Assembly: GCA_964550025.1 (NCBI GenBank)
Contig: CAZJYI010000047.1
Location: forward strand, 1 to 64,000
DNA: 64,000 nt
From: CAZJYI01 sp964550025
GTDB taxonomy: Bacteria > Verrucomicrobiota > Kiritimatiellia > UBA8416 > CAYOBW01
Reading direction: 5' to 3'
Numbering within the stretch: position 1 is the stretch's first letter; the number at the start of each line of letters is the position of its first letter. The notes beneath the pieces are model-generated. The model did not search any database, was not told where the DNA came from, and saw only the letters and a list, made by a program, of their open reading frames with translations. Of this stretch, positions 1 to 8,218 are shown piece by piece. The translations under genes were made by a program, and so were the position numbers.

Positions 1-127
1 GCATGAGGAGGGTGCAACGATCGTCATGGTGACCCACAATCCTGAGTTCTTCGACCATACCCGACGGGTCGTACAGCTTCTTGACGGGAAGATAGACGGA
101 GAATACGTACACAATGCAGACACGTGA
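1..127 (+). CDS. ABC transporter ATP-binding protein, C-terminal fragment
   Basis: Only the last 41 codons lie in the window; the gene runs in from the left edge and stops with TGA at 125-127. The fragment contains the switch/H-loop MVTHN followed by a D-loop-distal tail that ends in LLDGKI, the arrangement typical of LolD/MacB/FtsE-type ATPases of the lipoprotein-export and macrolide-export families. It would bind and hydrolyse ATP on the cytoplasmic side of a membrane transporter. The permease partner must lie upstream. Walker motifs cannot be seen, so the exact family is inferred from the tail only. Confidence 0.75.
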   Translation, partial: HEEGATIVMVTHNPEFFDHTRRVVQLLDGKIDGEYVHNADT

Positions 128-438
128 TGCCAAAGCGAAGAACGAACACCAATCATCTGGATTGGCTTCCCGAGACGAACGGGGGACATTCTGCGGGAGA
201 GATGGAGAAGGAGATACGCGTGTACGAGTAGGTGTACGAGTACGGGGAGAACGGAGCTGGTCCGAAGGCACGTGCTCGTACACTTACTCCTACACGCCAA
301 TCTCTCGTGGAGTGGGCGGGAAAGCGACCGGGAAGGCCAGAGGACTGAAAGGACTCGCAGAACCAAGCGCTGGAGAATATCGTCGTGTAGACGCGCCGAG
401 TTCTCAGCTCACACGTTTCACGGGAAAGAGGTAAACGC
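128..438. other. Intergenic region with a long imperfect palindrome
   Basis: No convincing gene is present in these 311 bases. The short open frames have no ribosome binding site or family resemblance. The region holds a small stem (CCAATC/GATTGG near 150-168) that could help end the ABC gene, and the longer palindrome listed separately at 219-296. A purine-rich GGGAAAGAGG lies just before the esterase start. Confidence 0.6.
219..296. repeat. Imperfect palindromic element (GTACGAGTA words)
   Basis: The left arm 219-240 reads as repeated GTACGAGTA-like words, and the right arm 275-296 is its near reverse complement (CTCGTACAC ... CCTACACG). About 34 bases separate them. The structure would fold as a long hairpin and looks like the other short-word palindromes scattered between genes here. 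Function is unknown; it may be a MITE-like or REP-like element. Confidence 0.6.
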
Positions 439-1311
439 ATGAGAACCATATCCATAGGCTTCGCCGTATTTGTGGCCGCGCTGTCTTCGTCGGCGTTGGA
501 TTTGCCGAAGGAATGTCCGCTCTGGGATACGCCGCCGCGGGAATCCGACGTGCAGGAAAAGGTACGCTCCTTCAAGTCGCCCCGATCCCCGACTGGAGTC
601 AATCGCGCCTTCAGTTCCGTATCGTTGCCCACCTACAGCATTCACCGACCCGACAAACCTAACGGGGTAGGACTGGTCATATGTCCCGGGGGCGGCTTCC
701 GGGACATCTGGATCGATCGCGAAGGCCACGACCTGGCCATTCGGCTGAAAGAGCATCGCATAACGTCCCTGGTTCTGAAGTACCGAACACGCCCCGCCCA
801 CCTCAAGAAGCCGGACGCGTGGAAGAACTACCAGGAGACCGTCCGGGCCGACGCCCGGCAGGCCATACGGATCCTCCGGAAGAAGGCGGGAGAACTCGGA
901 TTGAAAACCGACCGAATCGGCATCTGCGGCTTTTCGGCGGGCGGGCACCTCGCGCTCAGTACGGCACTTGCTCCCGAACCGTCAGCAGCAAAAACTGATG
1001 TCAGCGGTCAGCCTGATTTTGCCGGTTTGTTCTACCCGGGTGTTCCCGACGAGGCCGCGAAATGGATTGAGAACCGCGGGGACATCTGCCCGATGTTCAT
1101 CGTCAATGCGCGCGTGGACAAACTGACGCCCGCGGGGAAGTGTATCGATCTCTACGCGCGCTTGTTAAAGGCCGGCGCCAATGCTGAACTCCATGTCTTC
1201 TGCAAGGGCGGTCACGGCTTTGGCCTGGGCGCCGATGCAGGAAAGTCGGCGGCCCTCTGGCCGACCAGTTTCACTGCGTGGCTCAGTGATTCCGAGATGA
1301 TCCATAAGTAG
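439..1311 (+). CDS. Exported alpha/beta-hydrolase (acetyl-esterase/BD-FAE-like)
   Basis: This 290-residue protein has an N-terminal signal peptide (about residues 1-19) and then a single alpha/beta-hydrolase domain of the small acetyl-xylan-esterase / dienelactone-hydrolase type. The oxyanion-hole stretch PGGGF is at about 83-87, the nucleophile elbow GFSAGG at 164-169 (Ser166), a candidate acid at Asp227 in NARVDKLTP, and the catalytic His at 259 in KGGHGF. The whole triad is therefore visible. It likely removes acyl groups from polysaccharides outside the cytoplasm. It is followed after 22 bases by the PQQ-propeller gene on the same strand, so the two may be co-transcribed. Exact substrate is unknown. 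Confidence 0.82.
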   Translation: MRTISIGFAVFVAALSSSALDLPKECPLWDTPPRESDVQEKVRSFKSPRSPTGVNRAFSSVSLPTYSIHRPDKPNGVGLVICPGGGFRDIWIDREGHDLAIRLKEHRITSLVLKYRTRPAHLKKPDAWKNYQETVRADARQAIRILRKKAGELGLKTDRIGICGFSAGGHLALSTALAPEPSAAKTDVSGQPDFAGLFYPGVPDEAAKWIENRGDICPMFIVNARVDKLTPAGKCIDLYARLLKAGANAELHVFCKGGHGFGLGADAGKSAALWPTSFTAWLSDSEMIHK

Positions 1312-1333
1312 CACCGTTTCACGGAGGCGAGCA

Positions 1334-4300
1334 ATGACAGAGCATCTGATCGGTTGGTACGTCGCTGCATGCTTCGCGCTGTTGCCAGCCCTGCCACCCC
1401 CGGTCCATGGCAGCGGGGAGTCCTCGGAGATTGCGGGAGCCATGCCTGGCTCCGCCAAAGCGGTCGTTGAAGCCTCGGGCGTCGAGGGCGGCCTGGTTGT
1501 CGTCGTCGGTTGCGATGACCCTGCATTCCTGGCAGACCTTCGTGAGAGCGGGCCCTATCTTGTTCACGCGCTGGACAGCGATGAGACCAAAGTCGCTTCG
1601 GCCAGAGAGCACCTGCGCCGAAGGGGTCTTTACGGCCCCGTCACCGTGTCCCGTCTGCGGAGCGCGGAACTTCCGTACGTGGATGGTCTCGTCAATCTGA
1701 TCGTCTTGAGAGCGGATACCCACATCGCAGCCAACGAGATCACCAGGGCGCTGGCTCCCGGGGGAGTCGTCGTCGACGTTCGCGACTCAAAAACCAAGGT
1801 CACGCGCAAGGCCTGGCCCGCGGAATTGGACGAGTGGGCCCACTTCCTCTACGACGCGTCCAACAACGCCGTATCGAAGGACACGCGCGTCGATCCGCCG
1901 CAGGGCCTGCGATGGACATGCGGCCCCGAGTATGCCCGCAGCCACGAGCACTTCGCGAGCATGAGCGCAATGGTCACCGCGGGCGGGCGTATCTTCACCA
2001 TCATCGACGAGGGCCCCATCAGTTCGGTGTTCCTGCCCCCCCGATGGATGCTGGTCGCCCGCGACGCCTTCAGCGGTGTGCTGCTGTGGAAACGGCCAGT
2101 AACGAACTGGGAGTCCCACCTGCGGGGATTCCGCAGCGGCCCGCCCGAAATCGGACGGGTGATCGTCGCAAAGGGCGATCGCCTCTACGCCTCACTCGGT
2201 TACGGCCGGCCCGTCACGGTTCTCGATGCCGCCACAGGCAAGGAGCTCGCCACCCTCAATGACACCGACGGTGCGCGCGAACTGCTCCTCACCGACGGCA
2301 TGCTCTACGTCCTGGCCGACGACATCACGGCAGAGCGACACGCCGAACGGAGGAAGTGGATCAACGGGACTTCCCCGACGCTGGAGTGGTGGTATCGCTT
2401 TCCGCGCAAGGCGATCGACATGTATGGAAAGCAGCGGATCGTCGCCGTGAAGGCCGCGACGGGCAAGGCGCTCTGGACGCGGCAGTTCGAGACGACCGGC
2501 CAGGTCATGCCCACCACCATGGCCGCAGGAGACTCCAGGCTCTGTCTCCAGACCGTCTCGCACGTGGTATGTCTCGACGCGGCGGGAGGCAAGGAACTGT
2601 GGCGGGCGAGCCGCCCCGTTCCGAGAAGCCGCCTCTCCTGGTCAACACCCTCGCTGGTCATCAACGACGGGGTCGTACTGACCATCGACCGCATGGCCAG
2701 TGACAACGCGGACAAGTCCCCGCCCGCGAAAGGCAGCAAGTGGCTGATTTCCGGCGGCGGCCGTGAGATACGCGTGGACGCCGAGCTCGTCGCGTTCTCG
2801 CTCGACGACGGCAAGGAGCTGTGGCGGGCGCCCTACATGGAGAACTACAACGTCCCGCAGGACATCTTCGTGATCGACGGCGTGGTATGGGTGGGCAATG
2901 TACGGAGGGGCGTGGACAAGGGCTTCACGGAGGGGCGCGACCTGAAAACGGGCAAAGTCGTCCGGACGATTCCCCCGCAAAAGGGATGGGGCCACCATCG
3001 CTGCTACCGGAACAAGGCGACCGTCCGGTGGATCATTATGGGCCGTGGAGGAACCCAGTTCGTCAACCTCAAAGACGGGACGAACAACATGCGCGCCTCG
3101 TGGGTGCGCGGTGGGTGTCAATACGGCGTGATGCCCGCCAACGGCCTGCTCTACGCGCCGTCGCATTCATGCGCTTGCAGCCCCAAGGGCTTCCTGGCCG
3201 GCTTCACCGCCCTTGCATCCACGTCCAGCGCGGGCGAGGGGCCGCCCCCCCTGGTGAAAGGCCCGGCCTACAGCGAGGTCCCTCCGCGCTCAGCGGTTCG
3301 CCATCCGCAATCGGACTGGCCAACATACCGCGGGAACGCCCGCCGAAGCAGCTTCCAGGATTTGCCCGCACCCGCGAGGCCCGCCATCGCATGGACGCAG
3401 AAACTCGCCTCCCCTGTGTCCGCCCCCGTTGCCGTCGGCGGGATGGTCGTTCTGGCCGAAACCGACCGCCACGCCGTCCGCGCGCTGTCAGCCGGTAGCG
3501 GCAGGCCGGTCTGGACGTTTCTCGCCGACGGCCGTATCGATTCGCCCCCAACGCTCGCGGAAGGTCTGTGCGTCTTCGGCACGCGAAACGGATTCGTCTA
3601 TTGCCTCCGGGCTTCCGACGGCGCGCTGGTGTGGCGGTTCCGCGCGGCCGCTCGCGACAGGCGTGTCTTCGCCTACGAGCAACTCGAGTCGGTCTGGCCG
3701 GTCCACGGGGCCGTGCTGGTCGACAGTCGACGCTCCACCGGCCAGGCCCGCGTGTACTTCGCATCGGGCAGGTCCGCGTTCATGGACGGCGGGATCCGCC
3801 TCTACTCACTGGAGCTCAAGACGGGCAGAGTGCTCGCCAAGACAGACATAGCCATGGCCCGGGGGCGTCACAACGCCGGCACGATCCGGAAGATGGCGCA
3901 GCCTGACATCCTCTCGGCCGAGAACGCTGCCATCTGGATGCGCCAACTGGGCGTCGACAAGGGCCTCGCCCCGGTAGAGAAGGCGCCGCATCTATTCGCG
4001 CCGCGCGGATTCCTCGACGCGACGTGGTGGCACAGGACGTATTGGGTCTACGGCACGGACGTCGGGGGCGGCTACACGCACTGGCCTGACGTGGGCAATG
4101 TCGTGCCTTCGGGGCGAATGCTAGCCTTTAGCGGCGATGGGCTGATCTACGGATACGGGCGGATGGTCTACCGAATGGGTGACGGACACGTTTGTCCGGA
4201 CATGGCTAAAGGCTACAAGCTCTTCGCCGAGGCTTTGGCCGACGCGCCCGTGGTCGAAGAACGGCCTGACGGGGCACGCCGGATCAAGTGGACCGCACAA

Positions 4301-4558
4301 CTGCCCTTCGTGGCCAGGTCGATCGTACTGACACGCGACGCCCTGTTGGTTGCGGGCGGAAAGTCACCAACCGAGAGCGCCGATAGCCTCGGGCCAGGCT
4401 CATGCTGGATCGTCTCGCGCCAGGACGGCTCGAGAATGGCCGCATGCGACCTTCCCGCACCGCCCGTGCTGGACGGCATGGCCGTGACCGCTGCGGGCGT
4501 CTTCATCAGCACAGTGGACGGGACCATCATCTGCCTTCGGGCGGACAATGGTGAATGA
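1334..4558 (+). CDS. Exported fusion of methyltransferase-like domain and PQQ beta-propeller
   Basis: This 1074-residue protein starts at ATG 1334 after a good GGAGGCGA site. Residues 1-26 look like a signal peptide. Residues about 50-150 follow the order of a class I SAM-dependent methyltransferase fold (VVVVGCDDP, then HALDSDE, then a late LAPGGVVVDVRD strand), but the glycine-rich loop is altered. From about 180 to the end there are many PQQ/quinoprotein-type propeller blades (ATGKELA, ALWTRQF, GKELWR, RPVWTF, ALVWRF). Such fusions occur in Planctomycetes and relatives. Known quinoprotein propellers act outside the cytoplasm; catalytic activity here is not shown, and the methyltransferase part may be a fold relic. 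Substrate unknown. Confidence 0.8.
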   Translation: MTEHLIGWYVAACFALLPALPPPVHGSGESSEIAGAMPGSAKAVVEASGVEGGLVVVVGCDDPAFLADLRESGPYLVHALDSDETKVASAREHLRRRGLYGPVTVSRLRSAELPYVDGLVNLIVLRADTHIAANEITRALAPGGVVVDVRDSKTKVTRKAWPAELDEWAHFLYDASNNAVSKDTRVDPPQGLRWTCGPEYARSHEHFASMSAMVTAGGRIFTIIDEGPISSVFLPPRWMLVARDAFSGVLLWKRPVTNWESHLRGFRSGPPEIGRVIVAKGDRLYASLGYGRPVTVLDAATGKELATLNDTDGARELLLTDGMLYVLADDITAERHAERRKWINGTSPTLEWWYRFPRKAIDMYGKQRIVAVKAATGKALWTRQFETTGQVMPTTMAAGDSRLCLQTVSHVVCLDAAGGKELWRASRPVPRSRLSWSTPSLVINDGVVLTIDRMASDNADKSPPAKGSKWLISGGGREIRVDAELVAFSLDDGKELWRAPYMENYNVPQDIFVIDGVVWVGNVRRGVDKGFTEGRDLKTGKVVRTIPPQKGWGHHRCYRNKATVRWIIMGRGGTQFVNLKDGTNNMRASWVRGGCQYGVMPANGLLYAPSHSCACSPKGFLAGFTALASTSSAGEGPPPLVKGPAYSEVPPRSAVRHPQSDWPTYRGNARRSSFQDLPAPARPAIAWTQKLASPVSAPVAVGGMVVLAETDRHAVRALSAGSGRPVWTFLADGRIDSPPTLAEGLCVFGTRNGFVYCLRASDGALVWRFRAAARDRRVFAYEQLESVWPVHGAVLVDSRRSTGQARVYFASGRSAFMDGGIRLYSLELKTGRVLAKTDIAMARGRHNAGTIRKMAQPDILSAENAAIWMRQLGVDKGLAPVEKAPHLFAPRGFLDATWWHRTYWVYGTDVGGGYTHWPDVGNVVPSGRMLAFSGDGLIYGYGRMVYRMGDGHVCPDMAKGYKLFAEALADAPVVEERPDGARRIKWTAQLPFVARSIVLTRDALLVAGGKSPTESADSLGPGSCWIVSRQDGSRMAACDLPAPPVLDGMAVTAAGVFISTVDGTIICLRADNGE

Positions 4559-4860
4559 TCAGGTTCTGCAGAGACCGCGGAATACCTCGCCTGAGCGTAG
4601 CAAACCGTCAGTTCTGCAACACCCAACATGTCTCAAGGAGCCGATCGTTGTGCTGTCAACGTGTGGCCTTGGCGGTTCTATGCGATTGACGCGCCAACGC
4701 GGCCATCCAGGCGGAAGTAGGATCCAAGCTCGTCGCCGTGTCGCAAAGAGGTGGGTCGATTGACGTCTTGTGCACTTTGCCAAGGACGTGCACCGATGCT
4801 ATTGCTTGCGGGTGGCAAATAGAACGTGTGTGAAGGCTAGTGAAATCAAGGGACATGACC
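4559..4860. other. Intergenic region, nothing recognised
   Basis: About 300 bases without a supported gene. Open frames on both strands overlap each other and lack start signals or family resemblance. I found no clear terminator stem or promoter. Confidence 0.5.
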
Positions 4861-6126
4861 ATGCCGAGTAAGAAGGACGTTGCCATCATCCGAGAACTGG
4901 CCCGACAGGTCGCCGAGATCGCCGCACTCCCCATTCAAGAGGCGAAGCGTCGGCTTTGGCGTAAACTGAATGGGCTCAAGCCGGAGCGGCCGATGGTGAT
5001 GGTCGACCAGGTGTGCTGGAACGAGATGAACATCAATGATGAACTCACTCTGCAGTGCGAAGACCAGGAGTGCCGTCCCTATGAACGCCAGATGCGCATG
5101 ACGCTGTTCCAGTGGAAGCACTTTCCTGTCGATATGGTGGTGGAGCCATTCATCAAAGTGCGCAAGGCTGTCAACGACACGGGATTCGGCATCAAGGCTC
5201 AGGACGAAGTGGCTGTCACGGACGCGACAAATGCTGTCCAGGGGCACCTCTACAGCAATCAACTCGCGACGGATGAAGCCCTCGACCGAATACAGATGCC
5301 GGTGATCACTCACGATACTGAGGAAACAGAGCGGCGGATGGCGTATGCGACCGACCTGTTTGGCGACACCATTGAACTGAGACCCTGGGCGCTTGTACCG
5401 TATCTTGGAATCTGGGATATCATCACCATCTGGATGGGCGCGGAGAATGTCCTGATGGCGCTCATGGACCGCGCGGAATTCATGCACCAGGTTGCCGCAA
5501 AGCTCTCCAGAGGCTACCTGAGCAAGCTTGATCAATTGGAGGAGCAGGGGGTGCTCGGCGAACCGCAGGGCCTCATCCATTGCACCGGCGCCTATACAGA
5601 TGAATTGCCGGCGGACGGGTACGATCCTGCCAGGCCGCGCGCCAGGGACCGTTGGATGTTCGGGCTTGCCCAGATTCTTGGTTCCGTATCACCAGCCATG
5701 TACGACGAGTTCGAAATCACCTATGCCAAACCCATCTGTGAGCGTTTTGGCCTGGTCTACTACGGGTGTTGTGAACCGCTCCATGGGAAGATGGATCAAG
5801 TTCGCAAACTGCCCAATGTGCGCAAGGTCTCGATGAGTCCATGGGCTGACCAGGAACGGGGCGCTGAAGAGATATGCGGTGATTACGTCTTCTCGCGCAA
5901 GCCAAACCCGGCCCTGCTGGCGAGCACCCGCTTCGATGCGGATGCGATACGCAAGGATCTGACAGCCACCCGGGATATCTGTGCCGAACACGGCTGCCCG
6001 CTGGAGTTGATCCAGAAGGACATCAGCACCGTCTGCTATGAACCTCAGCGTTTGTTCGACTGGGCCAGGATCGCGATGGAAGTTGTCGGGGGAGGTGACC
6101 CTGCATATGACCCGGCATCCAGGTAG
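4861..6126 (+). CDS. Uroporphyrinogen decarboxylase (URO-D) family protein
   Basis: The protein belongs to the URO-D superfamily, which includes heme-pathway HemE and the corrinoid methyltransferases (MtaA/CmuA type). I prefer ATG 4861 because the CAAGGG site lies about 9 bases upstream; GTG 4840 and ATG 4855 are alternatives in frame. The C-terminal half carries YYGCCEPLHGK, a Cys/His cluster of the kind that binds zinc in the methyltransferase branch, and MSPWAD. In PVC bacteria such proteins are often outside heme operons and sit among sulfatase and glycan genes, as here, so a methyl-transfer role is more likely than heme synthesis. This is inference. The C terminus is directly followed by a truncated sulfatase. 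Confidence 0.78.
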   Translation: MPSKKDVAIIRELARQVAEIAALPIQEAKRRLWRKLNGLKPERPMVMVDQVCWNEMNINDELTLQCEDQECRPYERQMRMTLFQWKHFPVDMVVEPFIKVRKAVNDTGFGIKAQDEVAVTDATNAVQGHLYSNQLATDEALDRIQMPVITHDTEETERRMAYATDLFGDTIELRPWALVPYLGIWDIITIWMGAENVLMALMDRAEFMHQVAAKLSRGYLSKLDQLEEQGVLGEPQGLIHCTGAYTDELPADGYDPARPRARDRWMFGLAQILGSVSPAMYDEFEITYAKPICERFGLVYYGCCEPLHGKMDQVRKLPNVRKVSMSPWADQERGAEEICGDYVFSRKPNPALLASTRFDADAIRKDLTATRDICAEHGCPLELIQKDISTVCYEPQRLFDWARIAMEVVGGGDPAYDPASR

Positions 6127-6131
6127 ACCGG

Positions 6132-6962
6132 ATGCAACACCATCACGGCCTGTTCGACAAGTACTCCAACACCATCTACCACGATCACATCATCTGCGCG
6201 CCGCTACTGTTGAAACTCCCGGGCTCCCAGGAGGCCGGCTGCCGGATTCAGCAGAACGTTGAACTGATCGATATCTTCCCGACCCTCTGCGGGTTGACGG
6301 AGGTTGATGCCGGGGGTATGCCTCTGGACGGGAAGAACCTGCTCGATCTTCCTCGCGACAATGACAGACCAAGGGGTGGGGTCGCGTTCAGCGAATCCTA
6401 CGGGATCAAAACCGTCATCAAGGACGGCTGGAAACTCATTCACTATGTCAACCATGAAGAAGGTGAGCTCTATTGCCTGTTGGAAGATGATGAAGAGCGA
6501 AACAACCGTTTCAAGGATCCCTGCTGTCAGGCGAAACGCATTGAGTTGCTCAAAGAGCTGGTTGCGTTCTTCACTCCGACGCCTTCGGCGAAACGCCAGG
6601 CCTACATCCGCACACTGTTTGACGACACGGAAACGGCTGCACGCCAATGCCTCGGGAAGCTCTTCAAATGGGACAAGGGCATTGTCGAAGGCGCCGGCTT
6701 CTGGCAGAGCTTCCAGGATGACCACCGCCTGACGGTGATTCCATTTGACAATGCCTGCCGGCTCGAGAAGCTGGACCGGGAGAACTGCACCGACGGCCTG
6801 GTGTGGAACTATGCACCGGTCGATGACGCGAATCTCCAGGAAGCGATGCTCAGCCGGTTGGTGGACTACCTGGCATGCAAGATCCGGCCAATCTCCACTA
6901 TGAGCGGTGGCGACGCCGGGCGCGAGCAGATGCTGTTCTCCAAGGGTTTCGGTTTCTGCTGA
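6132..6962 (+). pseudogene. Sulfatase, C-terminal part only
   Basis: The 276-residue frame begins inside a sulfatase: HHGLFDKYSN corresponds to the conserved HGL segment near the last metal ligand of arylsulfatases, and it is followed by APLLLKLPG, VELIDIFPTLCGL, DGKNLL and WKLIHYV, the usual order of a sulfatase C-terminal half. The N-terminal catalytic half, with the CxPxR site that becomes formylglycine, is missing. A TGA at 6108-6110 closes the frame upstream, only 5 bases separate it from the URO-D stop, and no sulfatase start exists nearby. It is probably a deletion remnant without sulfatase activity. An assembly join is the other explanation. Confidence 0.8.
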
Positions 6963-7028
6963 GCGTTCCGAGCAGGAGTATGCCGAAGCTTGGGCTTGGA
7001 TCCGGCCGTTGCGCCTCGACTCCCGACG

Positions 7029-7955
7029 TCACTCGCCGATGTCGTGCACCGTGGGCTTGCCGTCCGCACTGAGGATTCCGTCGAGCAGTACGTTCGAGAT
7101 GCTTGGGCCGTCTTGGGTCATCGTCACCATCATGACGTGATCGAACTCTCCGAACTCGGGGCCGCGCAACTTGCTCTGACCGCCGGTCGTGGCCAGCTTG
7201 ATGTAGTCCATCTTCTTGCGCTTCTCGTGCTGGTAGCGGTGGTGATGCCCGGCCAGGACGGTGTAGTTGCGTCCGGCCAGGAGTTCCTCGACCTGTCCGA
7301 ACTGCCGGCACGCAACCGGGTTGCCTTTTCCGTACTGCCAGAGGGGTTGGTGCAGAGTGATGAAGGTCCAACCTGCGTGGCCATGTGTTGCCAGCGTGTC
7401 GGCGACCCAGGCGAGTTGCTCCTCGCCCAGTCCCGCCTTGTACCCTTCGCCGCCCTGGGAGTCGAGAGCGAGGAACAGGACGTCGCGGTGCGAGAAGGCG
7501 TGATAGCGAGAACCGTAGAACTCCATCCACATCCCGCAACTGACCTCGTTGTTGATGTCGTGGTTGCCGGGCGTGAGGAAGAACGGCATGCTGAGCTTTC
7601 GGATCAACGCGTCCACTTCCTGTCGACGTTCTTTCACCACTGCCGGGTCGCTCACGGGCTTGAATCCGGGCTGACCGTAGCCTTGCACGAAGTCGCCTAC
7701 GGAGACGACAAAGTCAGGGCGGAGGCATTCCAGTTGCCGTAGGGCTTTCTCGAATACGCCTTCGCGTGCATTGTTGGTCCGGTCGGCGACGACCGCAAAC
7801 CGGAAGCTGTCACCACTTCCCTTGATGCCGCGTCGGGTCCAGGGCATCCTGGTGTTCTGTGTCTCCGTGGACCTGCCCAAACATGCGCTCGCGCAGAACG
7901 CTGCGGCTGTGCCCAGGACCTCCCTGCGTGTCATCTTGTCATACGATCCGCTCAT
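7029..7955 (-). CDS. Tat-exported calcineurin-like metallophosphoesterase
   Basis: Start ATG 7955 is preceded by AAGGAG; an in-frame start 11 codons further upstream is less likely. The 308-residue protein opens with TRREVLGTAAAF, a twin-arginine signal, so it is exported folded. Metallophosphoesterase motifs follow: VGDFVQG (GD), GNHD, TLHQPL (His) and LAGHHHRY (GHxH). The first motif, normally DxH, reads VVADRT, so one metal ligand appears changed. It probably cleaves phosphate esters outside the cytoplasm; substrate unknown. It is convergent with the sulfatase remnant and divergent from the next gene. Confidence 0.82.
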   Translation of the reverse strand: MSGSYDKMTRREVLGTAAAFCASACLGRSTETQNTRMPWTRRGIKGSGDSFRFAVVADRTNNAREGVFEKALRQLECLRPDFVVSVGDFVQGYGQPGFKPVSDPAVVKERRQEVDALIRKLSMPFFLTPGNHDINNEVSCGMWMEFYGSRYHAFSHRDVLFLALDSQGGEGYKAGLGEEQLAWVADTLATHGHAGWTFITLHQPLWQYGKGNPVACRQFGQVEELLAGRNYTVLAGHHHRYQHEKRKKMDYIKLATTGGQSKLRGPEFGEFDHVMMVTMTQDGPSISNVLLDGILSADGKPTVHDIGE

Positions 7956-8218
7956 AGCTGATAGGAACTCCTTTCTTCGGCATCTCACCCGCGATCGGTC
8001 TGAAGATGCCTCTGGCCGGTGGATAGCGTAGAAGAACCTCGGCCGTGGGTCAAGATTCGGGTCGGCAAGAGGCGGCCGTCACTCCTCCCAAACGGCGCCC
8101 CGTACGGAATCCGCCCGGAGATGCGTGCGCTGTCCCAGTTGCAGCGGGCGCTCCTGTGCACCGGTTTTGGCGTACAAGAAAACACTTGCCGCGCTGCATG
8201 GGACATACTTCACTGTTC

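Noticed and set aside
114..434. A 106-codon + strand frame after the ABC gene
   Set aside because: It is formed largely by the palindrome (Tyr/Ser/Arg-rich repeats) and has no start signal.
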